This document shows positions 1 to 7,132 of a DNA stretch of 64,000 bases, in pieces; positions within the stretch are counted from its first letter, which is position 1, and each line of letters opens with the position of its first letter. The stretch lies in the NCBI RefSeq assembly GCF_030519475.1, contig NZ_JAUMKD010000006.1, positions 186,001 to 250,000 on the forward strand. Reading direction: 5' to 3'. The DNA is from Micromonospora sp. C28SCA-DRY-2 (GTDB lineage Bacteria > Actinomycetota > Actinomycetes > Mycobacteriales > Micromonosporaceae). The notes beneath the pieces were generated by a model. The model was not told the origin of the DNA. It worked only from the letters and a program-made list of their open reading frames with translations, and made no database searches. Made by a program: the position numbers and the translations under genes.

Positions 1-468
1 GGTCAGGGTGAGCTGGGGTACGGCGGCGGCCGGGTCCGGCTCGCCGTCGAAGAGCACCACGTGGGTCAGCGCCGGCAGCTGCGCTCCGGCGATCTTCGCG
101 GCCTGGGCCGGGTTCTCGGCGAACAGCACCCGGGAGCCGGAGTCGGCGATGATGTACGTCGCGTCGTCGGGTTCGGTGGTCGGGTAGACGGTGGTGGTGG
201 CGCCACCGGCGCACATGATGCCCAGGTCGGCGAGCACCCAGTCGAGCCGGGTGTTGGCCAGGATCGCCACCGGGTCCTCCTGGCCGACGCCGAGGTCGTG
301 CAGGCCGGCCGCGATGGCCTTGGCGCGGGTCGCCACCTGCGCCCAGCTCAGCCAGACCGGGCCGGAGTCGTCCGGGGACGGATGGGCGAAGGCGTCACGG
401 TCGGGGGTGGCCGCGACGCGCTTGAGGAACATTTCCGGGATGGAGCGGTACGGTACATCGAGAGCCAT
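1..468 (-). CDS. Acyl-CoA synthetase (AMP-forming), N-terminal part; gene runs off the window
   Basis: This is the first 156 codons of a FadD-like AMP-dependent fatty acid:CoA ligase, which would activate carboxylic acids to acyl-CoA through an acyl-adenylate. The visible part reads MALDVPYRSIPEMFLKRVAA, then a segment resembling the start of long-chain acyl-CoA synthetases (VWLSWAQVATRAKAIAAGL) and the conserved stretch ILANTRLDWVLADLGIMCAG followed by TTVYPT. The ATP-binding P-loop and the catalytic core lie outside the window, so substrate class cannot be judged. The ATG at 468 is the first in frame and begins a typical family N-terminus. A perfect 14-bp palindrome (497-510) lies just upstream and could be an operator. 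Confidence 0.85.
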   Translation of the reverse strand, partial: MALDVPYRSIPEMFLKRVAATPDRDAFAHPSPDDSGPVWLSWAQVATRAKAIAAGLHDLGVGQEDPVAILANTRLDWVLADLGIMCAGGATTTVYPTTEPDDATYIIADSGSRVLFAENPAQAAKIAGAQLPALTHVVLFDGEPDPAAAVPQLTLT

Positions 469-496
469 CGCTGTAGCCGCCTTCGGGGGTGGAGGC

Positions 497-510
497 GTGA
501 CGGTCGTCAC
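497..510. promoter_or_regulatory. 14-bp perfect palindrome upstream of the acyl-CoA synthetase
   Basis: GTGACG-GT-CGTCAC lies 29 bp upstream of the acyl-CoA synthetase ATG, which is read leftwards. Its position and symmetry fit an operator for a dimeric repressor of fatty-acid genes, but no regulator gene is adjacent and the assignment is inference. Confidence 0.35.
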
Positions 511-605
511 GTCGGTGTTCGTTACCGAAGAGTATTGCCTGCCTCGTGGCGTCGGCTAGCCCCCCGACCGTCGGTCGGCTCCATCCCGCCTGGTGGGACG
601 CGGAT

Positions 606-1547
606 TCAGGCGTACCGGGCGGCCACCAGTGACCAGTCGTAGGTGGCCCGGATCCAGTTACGCCGTGCGACCAGCGCCGGGTGCAGTTCGGCGTCGCCCT
701 GGCAGCGCAGCGTCGCCTCCGCGGCCAGGTAGGCGGCGAGCGCGTCGTTGAACCGGTCGGCCGCGGCCCGCAGCGCCGCCTCCTCGTCGCCGCCGGTCTC
801 CCGGGCGATCACGGTGACCAGGTTGTGCCCGTCCGGCGCGGACCGCCGCTCCTTGCCGTACGAGAAGACGTCGTTGCACCAGCAGACCAGGTCCATCGCG
901 AGCAGGTCCAGCGCGACCAGCGCCGGCTCGGTCCGCCGGTCCGCCGCCGGGTGCCCGCCGAGGGCCAGTTCGGTGAGGGTGAGGCTGGGGCCGACCGCGC
1001 CGGTGTGCCGGCGCATCTGCACGTACTCCGCCAATCCCGGCACCCGCTCCCGCTCCCGGTTCGCCGCCTCCCAGAGCAGCGCCAGCAGGTAGTCGCGCAC
1101 CTGGGCGGCGAAGCGCAGCAGCATCGCCGGCGCCCCGGCCGCCCGGACCCGCCGGCACAGGTCGTCCAGCGCGTCGCCGAGCGGGCCGGCGGCGGTCGGC
1201 AGCGGCGCCGCCGGGTCGCCGTGCCGGTCCAGCACGTCGAGCAGCGCGGCCACCGTCGGCGCGAGCCGGGTCGGCGCCTCGCCCAGGCCGTCCTCGTCGC
1301 AGGCGTCGTCCACCACGAACAACCAGGCGACCAGGTCGGAGAGCAGGCGCAGTCGCTCGACCGGGCCGTCCGGGCAGGCCCGGCCGGCCAGCCCGGCGAC
1401 GTCGGCGCGGCGCAGCCGCTGCCCGCTATCGATCAGCCCGAAGTCGCGCGCCCACTCGATGCTCTGTCGGGCCACCAGGTCCGTGCTGTCATGACGCCCG
1501 GCGGGAAAGGGGGGTTCCCGCAGCGCCGAGACCGCGAAGGTCCGCAT
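606..1547 (-). CDS. Class I terpene synthase (sesquiterpene-cyclase type)
   Basis: The 313-residue protein has the two metal-binding motifs of bacterial class I terpene cyclases: an aspartate-rich motif DDACDE at residues 80-85 and an NSE-type triad NDVFSYGKE at about 225-233. Both coordinate Mg2+ and the diphosphate of a prenyl substrate such as farnesyl diphosphate. The RY pair near the C-terminus (VAARYA) is also typical. Length is within the family's 300-350 residues. The ATG at 1547 was chosen because it gives the expected short N-terminus (MRTFAVSALREPPFP); the frame stays open upstream but that extension overlaps the next gene and is not protein-like. The product cannot be predicted from motifs. 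No prenyltransferase or P450 lies next to it, so it looks like a lone cyclase gene. A large dyad at 1651-1676 lies about 100 bp upstream. Confidence 0.85.
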   Translation of the reverse strand: MRTFAVSALREPPFPAGRHDSTDLVARQSIEWARDFGLIDSGQRLRRADVAGLAGRACPDGPVERLRLLSDLVAWLFVVDDACDEDGLGEAPTRLAPTVAALLDVLDRHGDPAAPLPTAAGPLGDALDDLCRRVRAAGAPAMLLRFAAQVRDYLLALLWEAANRERERVPGLAEYVQMRRHTGAVGPSLTLTELALGGHPAADRRTEPALVALDLLAMDLVCWCNDVFSYGKERRSAPDGHNLVTVIARETGGDEEAALRAAADRFNDALAAYLAAEATLRCQGDAELHPALVARRNWIRATYDWSLVAARYA

Positions 1548-1650
1548 GCCGCCCCCAGTCGCGCCGTCCCCCCACGGGACGACGCGGCAAAGCCTACGGG
1601 AGCAGGGATCGGCACCCATCGTTCGGGTGGTCGGACTTTCATGTCTCTGC

Positions 1651-1676
1651 GTGACCGATTGTGCACACTGGGTCAC
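1651..1676. promoter_or_regulatory. 26-bp three-part dyad upstream of the terpene synthase
   Basis: The arms GTGACC (1651-1656) and GGTCAC (1671-1676) flank a central GTGCAC palindrome (1661-1666), with 4-nt spacers on each side (GATT and ACTG). It overlaps the stop codon of the TIGR03085 gene and lies about 105 bp before the terpene synthase start, a plausible operator position. The regulator is unknown; a Crp/Fnr-like or GntR-like protein would fit the symmetry, but this is inference. Confidence 0.45.
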
Positions 1677-2302
1677 AAGCCCAGGTGGGCCGCGCGAAGC
1701 CGCTCGGCCGACTCCGGCGTGCCGTCGATCTGCACCCGGGCGACCCGCTGCCGGCCGGTGAGGAAGAGCGCCAGCTCGCCCGGGGCACCCACCATCCGCA
1801 CCGGCTCGCCGCCGCGCCCCACGCTGAGTTCGCCGTGCCCGGGCGCCTGGACGAACAGGTCGGCCGGGAACCGGCGCAGCGCCAGCCGGGCCAGCGGCGC
1901 GCAGCGCCGCCACAGCGCCGCGGAGAGGCCGGCCGGCAGGTCGCGCGGCTGCCACCGCTCCCCGGCCCGCCGGACGTCCTCGTGGTGGATGAAGAACTCC
2001 AGGGTGTTGGCCAGCTCGTCGGTCACCGGGTTGCTCACCGGGCTCCACACCGGCGGGCGGCGCAGCTGGCCGACCAGCTGCGGCCAGGGGCGGGCGGCGA
2101 TCCGCCGGCGGACCCGTTCGGCGTACCCCCGCAGCGGCGCGAGCACGATGCCCCCGGCGGCGTCCGGCCGGCGCTCCCGGACCACCAGGTGCGCGGCCAG
2201 GTCGCGGGTGGTCCACCCGGTGTTGACCGTCGGTGCGTCCGGTCCCAGCGTCAACATCAGGTCGGCGAGCGCCTCGCGCTCCGATCGGGCGTACCGCGAC
2301 AT
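1673..2302 (-). CDS. TIGR03085 family metal-binding protein (DinB/maleylpyruvate isomerase-like)
   Basis: The 209-residue protein belongs to the actinobacterial TIGR03085 family, related to mycothiol-dependent maleylpyruvate isomerases and the DinB four-helix metal-binding fold. Recognisable family segments are the N-terminal EREALADLMLTLGPDAPT followed by WTTRDLAAHLVVRERR, where the His is a probable metal ligand, and EFFIHHEDVRRA at about residues 107-118 with two further histidines. No reaction is established for this family. A TAGGAT hexamer lies six bases before the ATG at 2302, so the transcript is probably leaderless. The C-terminal codons overlap the dyad at 1651-1676. Confidence 0.8.
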   Translation of the reverse strand: MSRYARSEREALADLMLTLGPDAPTVNTGWTTRDLAAHLVVRERRPDAAGGIVLAPLRGYAERVRRRIAARPWPQLVGQLRRPPVWSPVSNPVTDELANTLEFFIHHEDVRRAGERWQPRDLPAGLSAALWRRCAPLARLALRRFPADLFVQAPGHGELSVGRGGEPVRMVGAPGELALFLTGRQRVARVQIDGTPESAERLRAAHLGL

Positions 2303-2314
2303 GGATCGATCCTA
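2303..2314 (-). promoter_or_regulatory. Leaderless -10 element of the TIGR03085 gene
   Basis: Read on the minus strand, TAGGAT (2314-2309) is followed by six bases and then the ATG at 2302, the spacing expected when transcription begins at the start codon. The spacer is part of a 10-bp palindrome GGATCGATCC (2303-2312). No clear -35 is visible. Confidence 0.5.
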
Positions 2315-2503
2315 GGCCGAACCCGCCCGGGCCGTGCCCGGCCGGCGGCGGGTTGTCGGAGGGCCGGTGCAGGGTTGGCGGCGGGTTGGCGGCGGCCGGG
2401 CGGCGCGGCGGGCGTGACGCCGGCCATACCGGTCCGGGTCGGCGGAGCTCGCCCCGAACGGTAAGGATGAGGGGGATAATTGCGGCTTACGGCGGGGGAG
2501 AGC

Positions 2504-4390
2504 GTGGCGAGCAGGACGAGTCGGGACGTGCTCGGTCGGGGGCTGGCGGTCCTCGGTCGGGCGATCCGGGAGCAGCCGCGCATCTTCGCGGTCGCGGTCG
2601 CGGGCAGCGTGCTGTTCGGCAGCATGGTGATCGCCAGCGCGTACGTCGTCGGCACGGTGGTCGGCGACGTGGTGGTGCCCGCGATCGCCCGCGGCTCGGT
2701 GGGGGTCGGCACGCTCGCGCTCGCCGCCACCGCGCTGTTCGGGATCAGCGTGCTGCGGGTGGCCGGCATCGTCGGCCGCCGCCTCGGCGCCGGCTACATG
2801 CAGTACCGCCTCCAGGCCGCGTACCGCCGCCGGGTCACCCGGCGCTACCTGGAGCTGCCGCTGTCCTGGCACCACCGCAACGCCACCGGCACCCTGCTGT
2901 CCAACGCGAACTCCGACGTGGAGGCCGCCTGGTACCCGATCGCGCCGCTGCCGTTCGCGGTCGGCACGCTGGTGATGCTGGTCGGCGCGGTGGCCTCGCT
3001 CTTCGTCACCGACTGGGCGCTGGCCCTGGTCGGGCTGGCCGTCTTCCCGGCGCTGTTCGCGCTCAACGTGGTCTACTCCCGCCGGATGGCGCCGCGGCAG
3101 GCGCGGGCGCAGCGGCTGCGCGCCGAGGTGAGCGGCATCGCGCACGAGAGCTTCGACGGCGCCCTGGTGGTCAAGACGATGGGCCGGGAGGCGCAGGAGA
3201 CCCGCCGGTTCGCCGAGCGGGCCGGCGAGCTGCGCGACGCGCTGGTCTCGGTGGGCCGGCTGCGCGGCGTCTTCGACCCGATGCTGGAGACGCTGCCCAG
3301 CCTCGGCACGCTCGCCGTGCTGGTGGTCGGCACGTTCCGGCTGCGCCAGGGCGCGATCAGCGTCGCCGAGCTGGTCAGCGTGGCCTTCCTGTTCACCGTG
3401 CTGGCGTTCCCGGTGCGGGCCATCGGCTGGGTGCTGGCCGAGCTGCCGCGCAGCGTCGCCGGCTGGGACCGGGTGCGCCGGGTGCTCGACGCCACCGGCG
3501 AGATGCCGTACGGGGACACCGTGCTCGACCCGGCCGACCCCCGGCCGGCGACGCTCACCTTCACCGACGTCTGCTTCGGCTACGAGCCGGCCGAGGCGCA
3601 CCTGCCCGGCACCGAGGTGCTCGGCGAGGTCTCCTTCACCGTGCCCGCCGGGAAGACCGTCGCCCTGGTCGGGCCGACCGGCGCGGGCAAGTCGACGATC
3701 GCGTCGCTGGCCGTCCGGCTGGTCGACCCGCGGTCCGGCACTGTCGCCCTGGACGGGGTGGACGTACGCCGGCTGACCGCCGCCTCGCTGGCCGGCACCG
3801 CCGCGCTGGTGGCCCAGGTGCCGTTCGTCTTCGACGACACCGTCCGGGCCAACATCACCCTGGACCGGCCGGGCATCGGCGACGACGACGTCTGGGCGGC
3901 GCTGCGGCTGGCCGAGGCGGACGGGTTCGTCGCGGCGCTGCCCGACGGGCTGGACACCCGGGTCGGCGAGCGCGGCACGTCGCTCTCCGGTGGCCAGCGG
4001 CAGCGGCTCACCCTGGCCCGTGCGCTGGCCGGCCGGCCCCGCCTGCTGGTGCTCGACGACGCGACCAGCGCGGTCGACCCGCGGGTGGAGGCGGCCATCC
4101 TGGCCGGGCTGCGCTCCTCGGCGGCCGACTCCGCCACGCCGGCCGCGTCGATCCTGGTGGTCGCCTACCGCCGGGCCACCATCGCGCTGGCCGACGAGGT
4201 GATCTACCTGGAGCAGGGGCGGGTGGTGGCCCGGGGCACCCACGCCGACCTGCTCGCCACCGTGCCCGGCTACGCCGACCTGGTCACCGCCTACGAGCAG
4301 GCCGAGGTCGACCGCGCGCAAGAACGGCCGTACGACGACGAGGCCACGCCGCCGCTGGCCTCGGGCCTGGAGATCGAGGTGGACCGGTGA
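2504..4390 (+). CDS. ABC exporter subunit 1 (membrane domain-ATPase fusion) with degenerate catalytic residues
   Basis: This is a half-transporter of type IV ABC exporter architecture, 628 residues: a six-helix membrane domain (about residues 25-320) followed by an ATPase domain. Walker A GPTGAGKST is at about 390, the signature LSGGQ at about 494 is canonical, and the Q-loop is VAQVPF. Walker B reads LLVLDDATSAVD, with Asp where the catalytic Glu should be, and the switch region reads VVAYRRAT, with Tyr where the H-loop His should be. This subunit therefore supplies the inactive Walker half and the good signature of a heterodimer with the next gene. The GTG at 2504 follows a purine-rich GGGGGAGAG; a TTG at 2480 in frame is an alternative start. 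Its stop codon overlaps the first unit of the repeat array that separates it from its partner. The exported substrate is unknown. Confidence 0.9.
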   Translation: MASRTSRDVLGRGLAVLGRAIREQPRIFAVAVAGSVLFGSMVIASAYVVGTVVGDVVVPAIARGSVGVGTLALAATALFGISVLRVAGIVGRRLGAGYMQYRLQAAYRRRVTRRYLELPLSWHHRNATGTLLSNANSDVEAAWYPIAPLPFAVGTLVMLVGAVASLFVTDWALALVGLAVFPALFALNVVYSRRMAPRQARAQRLRAEVSGIAHESFDGALVVKTMGREAQETRRFAERAGELRDALVSVGRLRGVFDPMLETLPSLGTLAVLVVGTFRLRQGAISVAELVSVAFLFTVLAFPVRAIGWVLAELPRSVAGWDRVRRVLDATGEMPYGDTVLDPADPRPATLTFTDVCFGYEPAEAHLPGTEVLGEVSFTVPAGKTVALVGPTGAGKSTIASLAVRLVDPRSGTVALDGVDVRRLTAASLAGTAALVAQVPFVFDDTVRANITLDRPGIGDDDVWAALRLAEADGFVAALPDGLDTRVGERGTSLSGGQRQRLTLARALAGRPRLLVLDDATSAVDPRVEAAILAGLRSSAADSATPAASILVVAYRRATIALADEVIYLEQGRVVARGTHADLLATVPGYADLVTAYEQAEVDRAQERPYDDEATPPLASGLEIEVDR

Positions 4391-4557
4391 GCAGTGCAGC
4401 GGAGCGGAGCCCCGCAGTCGCGAACGAAAGGCAGGCCCGGTGAGCGCGAGGAGTGCAGCGCAGCGGAGCCCCGCAGTCGCGAACGAAAGGCAGGCCCGGT
4501 GAGCGCGAGGAGTGCAGCGCAGCGGAGCCCCGCAGTCGCGAACGAAAGGCAGGCCCG
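4387..4557 (+). repeat. Tandem array A: three coupled mini-ORF repeat units (53+59+59 bp)
   Basis: Units start at 4387, 4440 and 4499, and the second exporter subunit starts at 4558 in the register of a fourth unit. Each unit is a full reading frame starting GTGAGC and ending CGGTGA, whose last four bases GTGA are the start of the next. Unit 1 encodes an 18-residue version; units 2 and 3 are identical and encode MSARSAAQRSPAVANERQAR. The segment AAAGGCAGG near each unit's end could act as ribosome binding site for the following GTG. Because 59 is not divisible by three, neighbouring units are in different frames. The first unit begins inside the stop codon of the upstream gene. The same 59-bp sequence occurs again at 13893. 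Confidence 0.9.
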
Positions 4558-6360
4558 GTGAGTGTGACGGCGTCCGAGCAGCGGGCCGAGGCGGCCGCGC
4601 AGGCCGAGCCGGTCGAGACGACGTGGCGGACGCTGCGGCGCGGGCTGGCGCTCTCGCCGGAGCTGCGGGTCGGCCTGGCCGGCACGCTGGCCCTGGCGCT
4701 GGTCTACATGGTCGGGCGGGCGGCCGTGCCGGTGGCCGTGCAGCAGGGCATCGACCGGGGCATCGTCGGCGGGCTCGACCTCGACGTGGTCTGGACGGTG
4801 GTCGGCATCACCGCCGCGGTGCTGGTGGTGACCACGCTCTGCGGCTACCTGATGATGCGCCGGCTGTTCACGGTCAGCGAGACGGCGCTGGCCAACGTGC
4901 GGATCCGGGCGTTCCGGCACGTGCACGACCTGTCGATGCTGCACCAGCAGGCCGAGCGGCGCGGCTCGCTGGTCTCCCGGGTGACCAGCGACGTCGACCA
5001 GATCACCCAGTTCCTCCAGTGGGGCGGCGTGATCCTGGTGATCAACCTGGGTCAGCTGGCGGTCACCACGGTGGTGATGCTGGCGTACTCCTGGCAGCTG
5101 ACCCTGGTGGTCTTCGCCGCCTTCCTGCCGGCGGTGTTCGTGATCCGGGTGCTCCAGCGCCGCCTTGGCGCGGCGTACGGGGTGGTCCGGCAGCGCACCG
5201 GCGCGCTGCTCGGCGCGATCGGGGAGAGCGTGGTCGGGGCGCCGGTGATCCGGGCGTACGGGATCTCCGGGCGGACCGCGCGGCGGCTGGACGAGGCGAT
5301 CGACGGCCAGCGGCGGGCGCAGCAGCGAGCGATCCGGATCAGCATCATGGGCAGCTCGGTCGGCGAGCTGGCCGCCGGGTTGGCACTGGCCGGCGTGGTG
5401 GTGCTCGGGGTGAGCCTGGGCGCCGACCGCACGCTGAGCATCGGCGAGGTGACCGCGTTCCTGTTCCTGGTGACGCTCTTCATCCAGCCGGTGCAGATCG
5501 CCACCGAGGTGCTCAACGAGGCGCAGAACGCGATCGCCGGCTGGCGGCGGGTGCTGGACGTGCTCGACGTGGCCCCGGACGTGGCCGACCCGGGGGAGCA
5601 GGGCCGGGAGCTGCCGCCGGGCCCGCTGGACATCCGCTTCTCCGGCGTGCGCTTCGCCTACCCGGGCGGCCCGCCGGTGCTGCACGACATCGACCTGGAG
5701 ATCCCGGCGAAGAGCCGGGTGGCGGTGGTCGGCGAGACCGGCAGCGGCAAGACCACCTTCGCCAAGCTGCTCACCCGGCTGATGGATCCGACCGCCGGGA
5801 CGGTGCTGCTCTCCGGCGTGCCGCTGGACCAGGTCCGGTTCGACTCGCTGCGGTCCCGGGTGGTGATGGTCCCGCAGGACGGGTTCCTGTTCGACGCCAC
5901 GGTGGCGGACAATGTCCGGTTCGCCCGACCGGAGCTGACCGACGAGCAGCTCGCCGCGGCCTTCACCGAACTGGGCCTGGCCGACTGGCTGGACGGGCTG
6001 CCGTCCGGGCTGCGGACCCCGGTCGGCGAGCGCGGCGAGGCGCTGAGCGTGGGGGAGCGGCAGCTGGTCGCGCTGGCCCGGGCGTACGTGGCGGACCCGG
6101 ACCTGCTGGTGCTGGACGAGGCGACCAGCGCGGTCGACCCGGCCACCGAGGTGCGGCTGCAACGCACCCTGGACGCGGTGACCCGGGGCCGGACCACCCT
6201 CGCCATCGCGCACCGGCTCTCCACCGCGCAGTCCGCCGACGAGGTGATCGTGGTGGACCGGGGGCGGATCGTCCAGCGCGGCCCGCACGAGGAGTTGCTC
6301 CGCGACCCCGACTCGGTCTACGCCCTGCTCTACGCCTCCTGGCTGGAGCAGACCCGCTGA
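4558..6360 (+). CDS. ABC exporter subunit 2 (membrane domain-ATPase fusion) with catalytic Glu but altered signature
   Basis: The 600-residue half-transporter is the partner of the gene ending at 4390. It has a six-helix membrane domain (about residues 35-320) and an ATPase domain with Walker A GETGSGKTT at about 392, Walker B LLVLDEATSAVD with the catalytic Glu, and a normal H-loop AIAHRLST. Its signature is LSVGE (about 496) instead of LSGGQ. Combined with subunit 1, one composite ATP site would be fully canonical and the other degenerate, the pattern of heterodimeric exporters such as TM287/288. The GTG at 4558 directly follows repeat array A and begins MSVTASEQRAEAAAQ. Substrate unknown, probably a hydrophobic compound. 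Confidence 0.9.
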   Translation: MSVTASEQRAEAAAQAEPVETTWRTLRRGLALSPELRVGLAGTLALALVYMVGRAAVPVAVQQGIDRGIVGGLDLDVVWTVVGITAAVLVVTTLCGYLMMRRLFTVSETALANVRIRAFRHVHDLSMLHQQAERRGSLVSRVTSDVDQITQFLQWGGVILVINLGQLAVTTVVMLAYSWQLTLVVFAAFLPAVFVIRVLQRRLGAAYGVVRQRTGALLGAIGESVVGAPVIRAYGISGRTARRLDEAIDGQRRAQQRAIRISIMGSSVGELAAGLALAGVVVLGVSLGADRTLSIGEVTAFLFLVTLFIQPVQIATEVLNEAQNAIAGWRRVLDVLDVAPDVADPGEQGRELPPGPLDIRFSGVRFAYPGGPPVLHDIDLEIPAKSRVAVVGETGSGKTTFAKLLTRLMDPTAGTVLLSGVPLDQVRFDSLRSRVVMVPQDGFLFDATVADNVRFARPELTDEQLAAAFTELGLADWLDGLPSGLRTPVGERGEALSVGERQLVALARAYVADPDLLVLDEATSAVDPATEVRLQRTLDAVTRGRTTLAIAHRLSTAQSADEVIVVDRGRIVQRGPHEELLRDPDSVYALLYASWLEQTR

Positions 6361-6364
6361 CTCC

Positions 6365-6445
6365 GCCCCGCGATCGCGTAGTTTCCGCCCCGGCGACAGC
6401 GGGGAATGCCGCGGATCCCGGGCGCCGACCGCACGATCGCGGGGC
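6365..6445. terminator. 12-bp inverted repeat between convergent genes
   Basis: GCCCCGCGATCG (6365-6376) and its exact complement CGATCGCGGGGC (6434-6445) bracket most of the gap between the ABC exporter and rpsD, which converge here. It may form a long-loop hairpin acting in both directions. No T-run follows, as is usual in these genomes. Confidence 0.35.
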
Positions 6446-6451
6446 GTGCGG

Positions 6452-7063
6452 TCAGCGGGAGTAGAACTCCACCACGAGCTGCTCGTCGCAGACCACCGGC
6501 ACCTCGGTGCGGGCGGGCTCGCGCAGCAGGGTGGCGCGCAGCTCGGTCAGGTCGACCGACAGGTAGGGCCGGGTCGGGCCGTCGCCGGCGTTGGCGCCGG
6601 TGGCGGCGAGCTGGAAGGGCAGCGCCTCGCGGCTGCGCTCGCGCACCGCCACCACCTGGCCGGGGCGCAGCCGGTAGGAGGGGCGGTCGACCTTGCGCCC
6701 GTCGACCGTGAAGTGCCCGTGGCTGACCAGCTGCCGCGCCTGGTAGATGCTGCGGGCCAGCCCGGCCCGGTGCACGACCGCGTCGAGCCGGCGCTCCAGC
6801 AGCGCGATCAGGCTCTCGCCGGTCTTGCCGGTGCCGCGGGCCGCCTCGTCGAAGACCCGGCGCAGTTGCGCCTCGCTGACGTTGTACTGGTGGCGCAGGC
6901 GCTGCTTCTCCAGCAGCCGCACCTGGTAGTCCGAGGTCTTGCGGCGCTGCCGGCCGTGCACACCGGGCGGGAAGGGCCGGCGCTCGAAGTACTTCACGCA
7001 CTTGCGGGTGAGGGGGATGCCGAGGGCCCGGGAGAGCCGGGCCTTGGGCCTGGGGTGGTTCAC
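6452..7063 (-). CDS. rpsD: 30S ribosomal protein S4, stand-alone paralogue
   Basis: The 203-residue S4 protein binds 16S rRNA early in 30S assembly. It has the N-terminal S4 region (SRALGIPLTRKCVKYFERRP, then PPGVHGRQRRKTSDYQVRLL) and the S4 RNA-binding fold (LDAVVHRAGLARSIYQARQL, then VSHGHFTVDGRKVDRPSY). It lacks the N-terminal Cys cluster of zinc-binding S4 proteins. It stands alone rather than in the rpsM-rpsK-rpsD-rpoA operon, and resembles the Cys-less Streptomyces-type S4. A second, operonic S4 elsewhere would make this a paralogue, which the window cannot show. The GTG at 7063 follows GGAGA. It diverges from an iron-box-controlled gene across a gap of only 69 bp, so shared control is possible. 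Confidence 0.93.
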   Translation of the reverse strand: MNHPRPKARLSRALGIPLTRKCVKYFERRPFPPGVHGRQRRKTSDYQVRLLEKQRLRHQYNVSEAQLRRVFDEAARGTGKTGESLIALLERRLDAVVHRAGLARSIYQARQLVSHGHFTVDGRKVDRPSYRLRPGQVVAVRERSREALPFQLAATGANAGDGPTRPYLSVDLTELRATLLREPARTEVPVVCDEQLVVEFYSR

Positions 7064-7098
7064 GCTGGACGTCTCCGTTCCGGTGCTCTAGCCTGCAC

Positions 7099-7117
7099 TT
7101 AGGTAAGCCTAACCTAT
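7099..7117. promoter_or_regulatory. Iron box (IdeR/DmdR-type operator)
   Basis: TTAGGTAAGCCTAACCTAT matches the actinobacterial iron-box consensus (TTAGGTTAGGCTAACCTAA) at nearly every position and is almost palindromic. It lies 15 bp before the ATG of the DUF2470 gene, overlapping its probable promoter and just ahead of the ribosome binding site AAGGAGGT (7119-7126). IdeR/DmdR proteins bind such sites with Fe2+ and repress, so the downstream gene should be induced by iron limitation. The divergent rpsD may also be affected. Confidence 0.85.
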
Positions 7118-7132
7118 TAAGGAGGTCGTGCC

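Noticed and set aside
4387..4557. CRISPR array
   Set aside because: The repeats are directly adjacent with no unique spacers, and they encode overlapping frames; no cas genes are near.
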